Part shown: positions 26,103 to 38,823 of the stretch, piece after piece
How the letters are laid out: each line of letters starts with the position of its first letter
Position numbering within the stretch: position 1 is the stretch's first letter
Assembly (NCBI GenBank): GCA_946699065.1
Contig: CAMPDV010000092.1
Span: 682,001-746,000 of the forward strand
DNA from: Loxodes magnus
Taxonomy: Eukaryota; Ciliophora; Karyorelictea; Loxodida; Loxodidae
DNA: 64,000 nt
Direction of reading: 5' to 3'
Made by a program: the position numbers and the translations under genes
Notes under the pieces: generated by a model
The model's input: the letters and a program-made list of their open reading frames with translations, nothing else
The model's database searches: none
Told to the model about the DNA's origin: nothing

Positions 26103-26985
26103 AATATATTTAAACTTAGTAAAATAATTATTCTAAGAATCTAAACTAATCCTACTTTTATCTTTCATATAATTATGCTATTAAAATCAAAAATATATTA
26201 GCTAAGTAAATTAAAGATAGAATGCTTATATGAGAGCTTTTTAACTTTATACCTTTATTTCGTTTGTTTTTATTTAGATTAAAGGTGCTAAAATTGAATA
26301 GGAAGATATCAGCTTTAGTATGAGTAATGATGTATGGTAGGTATAAAATTAGGTGAATATGATTCTTTAATGTAAGCAGGAATAATCTTTTGATTTAAAA
26401 TTGTCCTTTCTTAGAAGAATTAATAGTCATAAGATAAAAAGAAACATTTTATTGCATTGTATGTTTAATAAGCAGAGTAAGAGAAAATTAGTGAATGATA
26501 GAATTTAATTAGAAAGAAGGAAAAAATTAAAGAAATAAGACATAAAGACTTTATTATAATAGTATCATGCTAGTACTATTAATAATTAAAACTCTATATA
26601 TTAATTATATTATTTTTAGTACAAGTAACTATAGAAAAAATAAAGAAAGCTTAAAATAATTGATTTATAATTATCTCTTAAATGAAATTTCTATTGCTCC
26701 AAATAAAGATTTTATACCTAGGATATTCAAAAATATATAAAAGCAGCTATTTATTAGGATTGTGGATTCTAAAGAATTAAAATTAATATGTTTAAGCTTT
26801 TATTTAAGACAAAAATAGGAATAATATGCATCTAATATTATATTAGATAATAGGAAGGTAATGCTAAAGCCTCTATTTCTAATAATTATAAATACCAGTG
26901 AATGCTATTTCTATGTGATGAAAGTGTTTAATGTGTATGAATAGAGTAGGCGGAATAAGATAAGAAAAAATTAATTAATTTAGTC
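26103..26985. other. AT-rich intergenic stretch
   Basis: Lies between two convergent genes. I see no open frame with balanced composition and no repeat or RNA gene. Confidence 0.5.
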
Positions 26986-28398
26986 TCATAGATTAAGTGA
27001 TTTTTTTAAATTTTCCTAAATTTTTTCAATCTCTTTACTAAGCTCACTTATGTCTTCCTTTAGAATTTCCTAATCTTCAACTTCAAACAAAATATTGTTT
27101 GTTTCATCCTTTAACAAATCAGATACACCTGATTCTGTAGTTTATTAGCTTGGTAAATCTAGTCTATTAAGATGCTATTACTATATATTTGATTAAGCAT
27201 GATCCAACTAAATTGAACTAATAAATTACAGTTATGAATCCGTCTGCTCAAAATTTAAGATATTACTCTGATAAAAGCTTTGCTATTGGTCATAGTTTTC
27301 TTCAGTTTAATTCTGCTAGTAATTTCTATTCTCCTCAAGCTAATTCTCAATTTTTATATCATGATTCACTTTCTAATTCTGTTTTTTATGTTCCTTTATT
27401 TAGTTTTTCTTCTTAATATTATTTCCTTCAAACTATCAAAACCTTTGATATTTTTCTAGTTCAGATATCTATTCAATAAGCTTAGCTATCTAGCTTCTCA
27501 TTTTATCTATTTCTTGCTATTACTCTTAAGCTTAATTCTTATAAATGTCCTATATCTAATTTAACTTTTATTTCAACTTACAGTTTTCTTCTTTAATCCC
27601 TTCATATTACTTATAAGACTATAAGGGATTAAAATCAGCTAAGAAGGAGTTTTCTATCTTATTAGAAAGATGCTAGTTTTAGGAAAAAATTAGTTAGAGA
27701 GAGTTAAAGGAATAGTGAATCTACTTAACAAATTAAATAAATTCTGTTACTCCTTGAAACTTCTTCTGCTTATTTACTAGTAACCCTATATCACGTAAGC
27801 TTTAAAGTCCTTTTTGAACTGTTTTCTTCCCTATTTAAGTCTACTCATTTAAGTTCTTATGTATTTTTTATATTTTTTATTAGAATTTTTGATAATCAAG
27901 AGACTCCACTATCTTCTTATACTTTGCTAGTTTTTCTTAAAGCTTCGCATTTTTAACCTTAAGCCTCTAGTTTTCATTCTAGTAGGCTAATTTATATTTT
28001 TTTACCTTATTGATTTACAAATTAACCATTGCCTGTAGTTTCTTTATAGTCGTATTTTTTACCTCTAGCTCCTCCTTTTAGTTTGTTATCTTTTTACTTA
28101 ATTAAACGAACTTTGAATCTTTTACCGCGATATTACTATCATTCACTCCAATCAAGCCTTTTCTACTCTTCGACTTAACCAGCTTAGATTTACTCCTTCT
28201 TTTTTGCATTGTTTTTGGACTAAAAATGCTTTGCTAGGATCTATTTAAAAAGTTCTTATCAGTTGGAACTTTAAGCAGTTTAGTACTGAAGAAATTGGCA
28301 GATTCATTTTCTGAGGAGCTTATTGAAGAATTTTAGGAGATGGTGTTAATCTTTTTCTTTATATTACTCTAGTCAACAAATTTCAATGAACCTCTCAT
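26986..28398 (-). CDS. coiled-coil protein of unknown function
   Basis: Single exon of 470 residues from the ATG at 28398 to a TGA at 26988-26986. The first 90 residues are Ser/Asn/Lys-rich and basic (QKRRSKSKLVKSKSRKG), probably disordered or a nucleic-acid or microtubule-binding tail. About 100-330 is a strong heptad-type coiled coil (KEELEVKNTTIKKLQ, then EIDKMRSQIAKLIEQISELE). The C-terminus is acidic (LLKDETNNILFEVEDQE, then SELSKEIEKIQ). One in-frame TGA in RFWQFEG must be read as Trp to keep the acidic C-terminus. Structural roles in cytoskeleton or basal bodies are typical of such proteins, but nothing here identifies one. Confidence 0.8.
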
Positions 28399-28639
28399 TT
28401 AAAATTTTAACTTTAATAAGCTTAATTTTATTTCTCCCCCATACCTTTTAAATCCATCTCTAATTCCCTTTACCTCTCTCTTTTTATTTATAATCCTATT
28501 TACTACCCTCAAGCAAAAAGCTTATTTAGTACCTTCAGCTACTTTTGATAGACTCATTAGAAGCTAATTTTGGAATTAACTTTAACTTAACGTATTTATA
28601 GGCTTTAAATTTAAATTTTCTCAATCCTCTTCCTTAAAT

Positions 28640-29320
28640 ATGATCCGTTATGTATACTATTTAGGATTAACTACTAAATAGTATGAAGCAGAGTTTAATA
28701 ATACTAGCAAGGAACATATAAAGTATCTAATAAGCATAAAAAATACTTTTTCTGCTAAATCATAAGATTATTCCAATGAAGGGTCTTTAATAAACAATCA
28801 GCACAGATAGAACTTTCAAACTTATATCTTTGGATATTTATGTCTAATATAATAAGAATTAGACTGAATAAAACCATCTAAAATGAATCTAAGGTTTAGT
28901 GTAATTGATTTCATCTTAGTGTAAGGGAAAATCTAAGTCAAAATCTTCTAGGTATGCTTTTAGAATGTATAGCTCTTCAATATAATAAAAAATAATGCGA
29001 GAAATTTAGATAAGCAAAAGAAGTTTGCAAAGCTAAGGACAAAAGGTATATATATGAGTAATAAAATAATACTTTCTAATACTTTACGCTCTCAATTATT
29101 ATTTGGTTACTTAATTACTTTTAATATACGTATGTACATACTGACTATAATTAGGGAGCTGTTTCTCAAAAAGCTGTTTAATACCAATAGATAATTTATT
29201 AGAATTTGTTAGTAAAGGAAACCAAAGCATCATTTTTCTTATAAGCGAAGCAAGTATAAATAAACCTTTTTTAATTAAAGAGATAAGTAATAGACTTATT
29301 TCATAAGACTATCAACATGA
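28640..29320 (+). CDS. possible hypothetical protein
   Basis: A frame from ATG 28640 to TGA 29318-29320 gives 226 residues with one internal TGA (LDWIK). The first half is balanced in Glu, Asp, Ser and Gly (KQYEAEFNNTSKEHIKYL, QDYSNEGSLINNQ). The second half is basic with a hydrophobic segment. It is divergent from the coiled-coil gene, with about 240 bp between the starts. No domain is recognised; support is compositional only. Confidence 0.4.
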
Positions 29321-29799
29321 GAAATTTAGCTACAAAGTATTTTTAGTAAGAAAATCAAAAAAACTATCTCAATTATCTAAATGCTATTCCTTAATCTTCT
29401 AATTCAAGTACTTTTCCCTTTTGCTAAATCCTTATTAACTAATTTTATTCCCCTTCTAAAATATTTTCACACTATAAATAGTTAATAAGTTATTGAATAA
29501 GCTAGCATCTTATATAATTACAGCTTTACTAAAATAATAGTTATCAATTTAAGTTATGTTCAATAACTAGCCAGAAAGTTAACTTTAACTATCTTAACTT
29601 ATACAATAGATAACTTTAAAAGCTCTATATAATAAGCTATGCATTAAGCTTGTGTATAAGATTTTGCCCCCTTTGTCTTTAAGGTTTAGCACTATATATC
29701 ATTCTCCCCTTTGGAATAATTTCTCATCTTTCTTTGATCTAAAAACTTTTCATTTTTCATTATTAATCTTAAATCATCTTGAATATATTAGACTCTAGT

Positions 29800-30591
29800 A
29801 AGTGCTAGAGGTAGATTAATATTGAAATCCTCTAATAAATAGGTAGTAATGGCTTTGAATATAGTTAAATCAGATAGTATAAGCTAAGATTTTGATTATT
29901 ATAAAAGAAACAAATTTTGAAGGTACTAGAGATATTGAAAGCTGATAGCCTTATTTAATAAAAAGGTCTAGACTTCTTAATTAAAGTTATAAAGAATAAG
30001 CAAGAGATTAATAATAGTTATAGCTAGGGTATCTTAGAAGCTTTAATATATTATAAGATATTAATTAATCAATAGATAGATGTTTATATATAAATCTATA
30101 GGGATTATTTCAAACTTGACCTAATACAAGAAGGATAATTAAAGCAAAGCTAGAATGAAATGCTATACGATTATTTGTTTCAGTCTATTCGCTATCATCT
30201 AAAAATTTAAACCTATTAATAATATTTTTTTGATTTATATAAGATTCTTAAACATTAAGGTTCAAGTTTGATGATTCTCTGTAGCCTTTAATACATTTCT
30301 TAAAAGTTGAAGAAAGGAAAGGTAAATAAAAGCAAAAACAACTCTATAAAATATCTATATTAGGGTACTAGATCATAAACTAATATAGCACATTATTATA
30401 ACTAAAAGAGAACTTAAGTATTAAAAATATTACAATAAAGAGTTTAGTAAAAATAACAAAAAATTACATACTCCTTAATTAAAAATTATTCAGCATTAAC
30501 CTAAATTGCCATCTATTAGGCTTTTTTAAACTATCTACTAAAAATTTAAATTAAAATAAGGTTTTATGTAAGTTAATTTACACAAGTTTGA
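29800..30591 (+). CDS. possible hypothetical protein, 5' end unresolved
   Basis: One frame has no TGA from about 29905 to 30588 and encodes charged helical sequence such as ILKVLEILKADSLIQQKG and QEINNSYSQGILEAL, then a basic tail. The start is unclear: no good ATG lies in frame, and a 17-nt GTAAGTGCTAGAGGTAG near 29796 could be an intron joining an upstream exon in another frame. The end overlaps the start of the next candidate gene, so one of the two boundaries is wrong. Confidence 0.35.
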
Positions 30592-31750
30592 TGATTTCCT
30601 TCCTTTAGAGGTAAACGTGAAATATATTATTAATAGACAAGTGGATAATAATGAGCAAGCGATTATGTCAGTTAGATTTAGATATTGCATTAAATAGTTT
30701 TGGAATGAAAAGAAGACTTTCTAAATGTTTAATGATTCATATTTTAAAAGCACAATGTACATTTTATGCTAAAATGATCAGCCTTGGTAAGTTTGTGATT
30801 TCTAATCATATTCAGATTTCATTCTTCTGAACTTGTCGAATACTTTAGATCTTTCGCTCTTTTTCTTAGCTTATTATCACTCATCTGATCCTACATTAGA
30901 AGCTCCTAAACCCCCAAATTTGTAGTCAGAGTTTTTTTGTAGATTCTAAAAATCTCGAACACTGTAAGGAGTATATTAAACTTGACGAGGCTGCTTAGAA
31001 AAGAATAAGTTATTCTAGTTGTTTTACTATTCATTGACATTAGTATTTATATTGCTATTGCTAGCTCTCTAATTTGGCAAGTTCTGAAATTATTGTATCT
31101 TTCTTGATTTTAAGTTTACATAACCTTACTTAGCAAATGCTAGTTCCATTGGCTCTTGCTAACTTAATGCTGAAAAATTGCTCTATGTACTTGCAGCTGA
31201 AACTGGGTTTGAAGTAACTTAGGAAATTTTTTTGATCATATCAACATACTTATCCTTCTTCGTACTCTATTAAGCGTTCACTTAATTCCAGTCTAAGATT
31301 ATTTTTTATGTATTAGCATATTGATTTTAAAAGGTGGTATTAAGAATATTCTATTAAGCTCAGTTTTATGACTAATAATTACTTTAAGAGAATTCTTAGC
31401 TTCTATTTAAAGTATTTCCCATAGCATTTTAATTGAAAATTGATCTTGAGCTAGGCTATACTGGCACATTATAAGCATTTCAGTTGAATTATTATTGAGG
31501 ATTTATTAAATTCTTAGCTGATATTTTTATAGGACTGGGGCTTTAATGATTGGTAACATGCTTTGAAATAGGCAAAGTACATGGTAATTCTTCCATGCCT
31601 GTTCTACTAACAGCTTAAATTCTATTCTTAAATCTTTCTCTAAACATATTATCTGACATTTTACTTAGATTGCACTCTTTGTTTAACTGTATGAAATTGT
31701 ATTTATAATTTATTACTAAGAAATACTTTGAAATATCACTACACAAATGA
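30566..31750 (+). CDS. candidate multi-pass membrane protein
   Basis: A frame from ATG 30566 (MQVNLHKFDDFLPLEV) to TGA 31748-31750 gives 394 residues. The first 160 are soluble-looking and rich in Asp, Asn, Pro and Glu. Then four to six hydrophobic helices follow (FYYSLTLVFILLLLAL, IFLIISTYLSFFVLY, FLADIFIGLGLQWLVT). In-frame TGA codons fall at plausible tryptophans (QTWRG, KFWNY, YYWGF, LQWLV). G is enriched at first codon positions compared with the other frames. I do not recognise the family; transport or membrane-enzyme roles are both open. Confidence 0.5.
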
Positions 31751-33303
31751 AATCTACCATTGCTTATTAAATCTGCTTATAGTAGCCTGTCATATGTAAA
31801 TACTTATATTTATGCTTGTCGCTTTTAAATTATTAAACCTTAACTTTCTTATTTTATCATTCCAATTAATTCTTATGCTGCTATATTCATAATGAATTTA
31901 GAGAGCTATAGGAGTAGTCATTAAGTAGCTTTAATGTCTTAGCTTTAAATACTTTATATGAAATATTATTTTAGATAATAGCAAATCTTAATTAAAGTCT
32001 CGATTAATAGCTATTTTAGTTAAAATAACTAAATTTAAGGATATGCAAAACTACTTATTTCTTCAGTTTAGATTTTAAGTGAAAAGATACTTCGAATATT
32101 AAATAATTAAGCTGCAAATATTATTAGGGGAGTGTCTTATTACGAAGGAAAGGTAAGCAAACGATTGAGATAATCTAAACTTATAAGAATGAAAAGAGAT
32201 AAGCTTAATAGAGGTTTAGTTCTAATTTATCTTCATTCTTTTTATATAAATAATAGACTATAAAGGCTATACCTTTAATCTCTCTAATAACTAACCTTAC
32301 TACAACTTAAGCTTAAAAAATATATGAACTTTTAGTTAATTTAAGAGCAATTTAAGAATGACGATATTGAGTTTTTAGTTGTATTGTATGGTATCAAGTA
32401 AATAATCATTAATTACTATGATAAAAATTAAGGAATTCAAAAATTAAAGACAGTGATAGGATTTACTAGATTATCTACCTTTCTATATAAAATTGACTAC
32501 TTTATATTCAAGCAATTATATAATCGTAGCAGCCTTATAAACTAATTCCTTATGAAGACATAGGATAACTACTCATAGCATTATCAATAAAAATGATATA
32601 TAAGCATTCATATAAATGAGAGTGAAAGGAAGATCACATTGAGATATATATAATCTGTTTAAAATTGCTAGAATTCTAAATTTAAATAAAGGATATAAAG
32701 TATAATATAACTATCAGTATAAGTACTTATTAAAATAATCCAACTAAGATATATAAACTTCTAGCAACTTCATGATTAGTGGCTTTAACTCAAGCAATAT
32801 ATTTTAAAGTTACTTTATAGCCTAAGATAGTTAAAAGGATAAGTCGACTCAGGTGTATTTTTTCTATACCAATATAGTAAATGCTAACACTTAGCTTGCT
32901 TAAACTATAAGATCACATTTTTTTAGCTTATTTAAAGACTACTAGAAGACTAATTGTTTAGTCATTAATATTCGTCAAAAATAAGAAAAAAGGATAAAAG
33001 ATAGCAAAATGATACAATAGAATGAAATTTTGCAACTTAGCAAAAAAGGCATAAGTTTATTTAAAATAAGCATTCAGCTTATACATTTTATTTCCTTATT
33101 TGTATATTAAAGTTAAATTAATTATTCACTTACCAAGCAACTATATAATACTTGCAAAGTTAATAAAATGCTATATTGTAATAGAAGAAAATAAAGAGCT
33201 TATTTAAAAAATGAGATTGAGATATGTGAATGTAAAATGTTAAAGGATATAATGTTAATATTCATAATAGAATTTAGTTCAAATCATTTATTAAAGGTAT
33301 ATC
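31751..33303. other. AT-rich stretch without a supported gene
   Basis: The preceding frame stays open into this region, but Gly, Asp and Ala become scarce. GTAAGCAAACGATTGAG at 32153 has intron length, but no convincing exon follows. No RNA gene or repeat was seen. Confidence 0.4.
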
Positions 33304-34974
33304 TCAAATTTAAGACTATAACTGACCAACTTTTTTAATAAATTCGCCTGAACTGCTGCAATCCTTTCTCATTTTAACAAGTTCTTTTTATTAGTTTTTT
33401 AGTTAAGGATTTTATTGGATCAAATTATGTACGTCTGTTGCAATGATGTTATTTACTGAGTATTATTAGATTATGTTATTTATTTCAACCTAAGCATCGT
33501 TTAATACTACATAATATAAAATAATATTTGGACCGAAATATGTATTTTTATAAGAAAATCTCCATTGACTTTTTATTTCACCAGAAACTAAAGAAGCTTT
33601 AAGGCGAATATTTAAGGTAAATTACTATAATGATCCTACTTCTTCAATTTCGATGAAAATATTCTAATCTTATAAATTCCTAAAGAAGCATCTAGGTCAT
33701 TTGAAATTAGATTAGTTCTAAACTTAGCATGATATCTAGAAATCTTATCCTGGTTTTACAATTGGTTTACTTTACTATTGTAAAAAGATTTAAGGTTGAA
33801 TAATAAGGATTTTCTATTTGTAGAACTCACTTATTAATAACTAATTCTTTTCTGCATATATGTCTAAAGTAAGATTAATTTTTTCTTAGTTATATTAGCC
33901 AGGTTCTAAAGAAGATATTGTTATACCTTCAAATTAAACTATTGTTGATTAATTTGGCATAAGAGATTGAGTTATTTGTCCTTATCTATGATCTATTTGC
34001 TTAACTCTTAGAAATACTTCATTTGGATTTCAACTTTACTACCCAATATTTTATACCTCTATCTGTAAGGAAATATTTTATCCTGGAAAGTACTCGCTAT
34101 AGTTTGTCTAAACAATAGTAATTTTTGCTTTATATTAGTCAGGTTAATTAAGAGGATTTACCAAGTTTTAAGGAAATTTTGCTAAAATTTCTTGTAGATA
34201 TTTAAAGCTTTAAGACTAAGAGTCTTCAATCTTAGTCATTCTTTCATTTAGCGCCTTGATATCTCCTAGTTACTGCTACTATTACCCTATTTTTTAAACT
34301 ATTTCATTCAACTTTTTAACGTCCATTTCAATTTAATCTGAATAAAGCTTTAGGGATTTTTCCATTTTTTCCTGCAGATCATTTTGATTCGAAATTTAAG
34401 CTGATTGATATAGCAACTTGCAAGGAACGTTTTAGTTCTAGTCTTGATATAAATGAAGACTGCTAATCATGCTTTAATACTTACTATCATTATCTATTAT
34501 TTCTATCTAAGATATCTGCTTTTATACTTGCAATGATAATGAATTTGCATCTGTAATAGCTGGTAGTTAGTTCTTTAAATACTATTTCAGGTCTTAGAAA
34601 TTTCTTAAAACTGGTATTCTTATCTAAATTATATTCTACTCTTGAACGAGAAAATATATTTGGTCTACTAAATTTGGATTTAGAGAGGGTTCATACTGAG
34701 TGAACAACTCAATCTAAGAAATTCCTTACTCGTAGGCATTCTCATAAACAAAATGCAGTTAGTCATCATTAATAACGTATATCTTATTCTACTGCTACCC
34801 AAATTTCGATATATAATGAAAAGTTCATATCACTCCTTTCTAATTAAAACAATTTTCAGCCATCTTCTTCAGTTCTTCTATTGTCTTAGGTATACTCTTC
34901 AGAGTCACAGCTTAATTTTCATTCATGACTGGAGTCAGGTTTATAGTTCCTTTAAATGAAAAGGACTGAAGCAT
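33304..34974 (-). CDS. NBR1-like protein: PB1-like domain, coiled coil, FW repeats (second copy)
   Basis: Single exon of 556 residues, from ATG 34974 to TGA 33306-33304. The N-terminus fits a PB1-like fold: a basic strand, then YVINDDQLHFVYENA with the acidic-loop pattern. A second, related stretch follows near 110-150. A coiled coil spans about 200-275 (EKMEKSLKLYSDQIEMDVKK). Two Ig-like repeats end the protein: YFPGQNISLQIEVQNIGQQ...SW, and one closing with SQWRFSYKNTYFGPNIILYY, the FW signature. TGA is Trp at QQSWNP, VIWTF and FKWPR. It shares order and length with 24384-26102, so the two are paralogues. No ZZ or UBA domain is visible. Selective-autophagy receptor function is inferred from the FW and PB1 families. 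Confidence 0.85.
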
Positions 34975-35034
34975 TTTATTATAATTAATAACTTTTATTT
35001 ATCAGTTAAATAAAACCTTTCTTATAATATAATT

Positions 35035-35731
35035 ATGGATCAATGTATCTAAGGCTGAGTGTAAAATTTCTATGATCATAATTTATAGCCAATTAAATAT
35101 TTATATCCTGCTATGATGCTTAAACTTTTATAGCTTTTATCAAAATTCTTAATAAGCACTACTTAGGAAATTTAAGTTAAGCTTTAAATTTTATTCTTGT
35201 GATACTTTATCAAATGCATTGCTCTATTAAGATAAGAGTTGTGTATTTAAGAGTGATACAATTAACTTAGCTTATTCAAGTTTCTCTTGACATGTTGAAC
35301 TAATAGCTTAAATAGACTCTAGTTATTCTTACTATTATAAGCCTGTTTAAATCCTGTCTTTTATACAGTTGATTTAATGTAATTAAACCTTCTTTAGTGA
35401 CTAAGTAAAATATAATCAAATAGAAAAGCAAGAAAATATCTTAGTATGTGCTTATCTAAATGAGCGATAAATTTAAATATATTAGATGGCTCAGATTATA
35501 GGAGATAGCCTCTGCTATGCTATTACCTTAATTAATTTAACTTAAATATTCGTTTAAGACAGACAATAGTAAATACCTTAGTAGATATAATATTTCCATA
35601 GCCAAAACTTCTGAAATTTATGAAAATATGGTCAAGCAAAAGAGAAATATAGTCTAGTTTAAAGTATTAAAAAGCTGCTTATCTACTACTAGATTAATAT
35701 CTCTTTTATATCTTATAAGCAAGAAAAATGA
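35035..35731 (+). CDS. possible hypothetical protein, exon structure unresolved
   Basis: From about 35190 to TGA 35729-35731 one frame encodes a balanced sequence (CDTLSNALLYQDKSCVFKSD, QIEKQENILVCAYLNERQ, MAQIIGDSLCYAI). In-frame TGA codons fall at SFSWHVE, NFWN and NLWKYG. A plausible start (ATG 35035, MDQCIQGWVQNFYDHN) lies one frame away, so a 16-nt-type intron would be needed; I could not place it. It is divergent from the FW gene at 34974. No family is recognised. Confidence 0.35.
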
Positions 35732-36600
35732 TAATAAGTTTATAGATTGTATTAGTTAGGTATTTAAATAGTTAGATCTAGTTTAATAAATAAATGAATG
35801 CCTAAGTTTTTTCCTTTTAGCAGATTTAGTTATAATAAAAGCTTTTACATTTATTTATAGTTTTACATAACTCATATCTCATTTAACTTTACAGTATAAA
35901 TAAATCTAAGCTTCTTTTAATTAAATTTGATATCCCTTTTAATTATCTTTTATCTGCTTATAAAGATCAAGATATCTTTTGCTTATTAGTAGCTATTATC
36001 AATAGTCCTTAAAATTCTATAAGCTAGTAACTTATTAAAACCTTTACTAAAATAGCGAGGAAGTTATGTAGCAGGAAGGATTTAAATAGCTTTTTACTCA
36101 GTAAATTTAGTTGATTAACAAACTCTTAAAGGTAGAATAAAGTGTTTCTAGCTAACTCTATATAAACTATAGCATCTAGCTCTATTAGCCTAGAATCTAA
36201 TATACTATTTAAAATTTTATTCTATTTCATACACTCAAGACTACCTTAAAAGGACATTATGCTTCAGGCGTCTCTTATATTATTTAGTTTATACTTAAAT
36301 TAGTTATTTATTACGTTGCTGTATATAGAACGATATTCTAGTCACTGTGTAATCTAACTTTAAACCTCTTTCTGTAATGATAATTGAACAAAATGATAGC
36401 GTTTGGAAATATAATCTGATATATAGTGAAATAAAGAGCTTTTGGTGTGATTAGACAATGTATTTCCTTTATGAATAACAACCATACTATCTCAAAAGTT
36501 AAACAATATAGAGCTTCTAATTAATATTATGATAAAATGGAAAATTACTGCAAAAAATCTCTTCTCAAAAGAAATCATCTTAGTCAAGCTACGATTAATA
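35732..36600. other. AT-rich stretch, nothing identified
   Basis: Low-G, AT-rich sequence in all frames. No motif, RNA gene or clear repeat was seen before the zinc-knuckle remnant begins. Confidence 0.5.
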
Positions 36601-36639
36601 AAAAATATTTTAAGAACTCCAAGTCATGCCATTAGAAAA

Positions 36640-37215
36640 TTTTAAACTTTTAAGAACTGTACAAGAACTTGAAAGAAAAATTGAACACTTGATGATTAAC
36701 TCATAAGAAAAAATTTGAAAATAAATAGTTAGAAATTGTCAGGATAGAATAATTAGAAACAAAATTTAATCAATTCGCAGAGTTAACTGAAAGCATATTA
36801 CTGCAAAAAATGGAGAATGAATGATACGATGGATGTAGAACAACAGCCTACAACAAATTATATTCCCTATTGGAAAATAATTAGATGTTGATACTGCAAG
36901 CGACCAGGGCACAAAGTTAGAAGTTGCTTCCAATTCTAATAAAAATAAAAGAAAATAGTAGAAAACTAATGGGAAAATATTTTCAAGATCTATTGCAATC
37001 AAGACGGTAAACTATACAGGAAACAAAAACTCCAACTAAAAAAAGAAGCTCCAAACATATAGCATGCAATTAACGAATTTAATAAGAAATAAATGGGAAT
37101 CGATCTATCAGAAACTCTCAGAAAAAATAGATTAAAAATCCTTACAACGTATGATAAACAAGATCCAAGCAAATATGAAGTCTCTTTTATTTAACTTTAA
37201 ACTTTTGATCTGTGA
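36640..37215 (+). pseudogene. broken coiled-coil / CCHC zinc-knuckle ORF
   Basis: A coiled-coil segment (NFKLLRTVQELERKIEHL) and a CCHC knuckle (CWYCKRPGHKVRSC) are both present but in different frames, with at least two shifts between them. The knuckle frame runs from an internal ATG at 36817 to TGA 37213-37215 (132 residues). The order coiled coil, then NDTMDVE, then knuckle matches the intact copy just downstream (QDSMDIE), so the two are related. The first X of the CxxC knuckle is encoded by TGA and must be Trp or another amino acid, not a stop. Confidence 0.7.
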
Positions 37216-37784
37216 TTAAACAAATAAAGGTGAAATCATGTAAATTAATTAATTCATTCATTCATAAGTTCTTTTCTATTTTTATTATTCTTAAAAAATG
37301 CCCTAAACTTATGATGCAATAACTATAGAAATCCTTACCTTTTCTAAAGATTTTACCGCCTTTTTATAGTCTATCTACCAATCTGTATGACCTTCAGTTC
37401 TTATAGTTTATACTATGAGCAAAAGATAAAGAGAACCAATAATTGTCAATTTCCCTTCGAATTAATGTATTTAGCTTATTCTGGTTTATTTAATAATATT
37501 AGATACCTAGTTATCTTTTTGATTCTTTAACTCAAAATTTTCATAGTAAAATCGTTCTTTTAAATTAAGTTAGTTTAGTGCTTAGAAATAACCCTTTAGT
37601 AATTTTAAATTTCATATAAAATGGTAGAAGGTTCAATAAAGGCTTTTATACCACCTCCTAAAAAGGGGAGAGAAAGTAAGAACCCTCATCTCTAACTAAC
37701 ACGTCTTCTTCCTAGAAATAATCTTCTTCTCAAAACCTTCAAGAATAATAAACTCAACTAGGAACTTCCAGGCCAACCTAAAAG

Positions 37785-38435
37785 ATGGGACAAAAGCGCC
37801 AAAAGGCTACCCCGATGACACCAACTGAAGAGGAAGGACCTAGAAAGGTGCTGGAGACGCAAGAAGCAGCAGCCGTGCGAGAGTTTGCGATGCCACAGTT
37901 CCAGGAAGAACAGGCATAAATTTTAGTCGCATTCTCTGACCTGAAGGAGGAAGTAAAGAAGCTACGATTTGAGAATAGAGCTCTAAAAAATCAAGTTACT
38001 GAGCTCAAGGAATGGAAAGAAAGCTTCTGGGAAGTCTACAATCGAGAGCAAAACACTTTCTTCAGGGAAATGGGATTGCTACAGCAGAGAACAACTGTGC
38101 TTGAAGAGAACAGCAAGTAGCAACAGTAGTAGGAATTCAAAGTTAAGACAATTCAAGATTCAATGGACATAGAAGGAGCTATTAATTTACCGAGGAGTCC
38201 AGACAAGAAATGAATTAGGAATAAACCAAGATGTTTTGTATGCAAACAAACTGGACATAAATATAGACAATGTTAGAAATTGAAATTAATTAAATAATAG
38301 TACTGGAATAGAAAATAATAAGAAAAATAATAGTACTAATATTAGGATAAGATTAGACGAGAATTCTGTAACTAATTTTATCCGTCAGGAGGTCAAATCT
38401 ACAAACCGAAGTGGTATAAAATCTAAGGCGACTGA
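37785..38435 (+). CDS. coiled-coil / CCHC zinc-knuckle protein (gag- or ORF1-like)
   Basis: From ATG 37785 to TGA 38433-38435, 216 residues. An acidic start (TPTEEEGPRKVLETQEAAA) leads to a coiled coil (LKEEVKKLRFENRALKNQV) and a Gln run. Next comes one CCHC knuckle (CFVCKQTGHKYRQC) and a basic, aromatic tail. Such knuckles bind single-stranded nucleic acid in retroelement gag/ORF1 proteins. No reverse transcriptase, integrase or transposase is seen nearby, so it may be a non-autonomous element or a host gene of element origin. The DNA is clearly richer in G+C than its surroundings. Homology with the minus-strand copy starts upstream of 37785 (FYTTSQK near 37644). Coding-like sequence also continues past the TGA (KKSPEGSWFQPGYQTGPVN), so the stop could be Trp. 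Confidence 0.75.
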
Positions 38436-38577
38436 AAAAAGAGTCCTGAAGGGAGCTGGTTCCAGCCTGGCTATCAAACTGGTCCTGTGAACACGAGGTT
38501 GAAAGTCCTCCAAGTTCACTAAACTCCAATTTAAACTTTTAATTTAGTAATTTAATATGTAATTTTAAATTTCTTAA

Positions 38578-38823
38578 ATGGTTTTAACTAAAAGATTCAC
38601 TAAGCATATAGCATAAGTCACTTATAGTAGATTTAACTTATAACTAGAAGCAATCTAAGTTATAACTGAACACTAAGGCAGAATTAAATAAGCTATGAAA
38701 GATGATTTCTTTATTAATAGCGTTATAGATGAAACTATACTAAAACATCAGAAATATATTAGTTTAGGTCTTATAAATACTAATAAGCACAAGCATAAAA
38801 AGAGCTTATATTTAAGCTATTGA
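38578..38823 (+). CDS. possible small basic protein
   Basis: ATG 38578 to TGA 38821-38823 gives 81 residues, basic and charged (MVLTKRFTKHIAQVTYSRF, AMKDDFFINSVIDET). It has no domain I recognise, and length and composition alone are weak support. It may belong to the 3' flank of the zinc-knuckle element. Confidence 0.25.

Noticed and set aside
31300-31800. Loose resemblance of the membrane protein at 30566-31750 to GPI1/PIG-Q
   Set aside because: The conserved PIG-Q core motif is not present; the likeness is only hydrophobic pattern.
32153-32169. GTAAGCAAACGATTGAG as a 17-nt intron
   Set aside because: Its removal does not lead into a convincingly coding frame, and the upstream TGA at 31748 is a simpler gene end.
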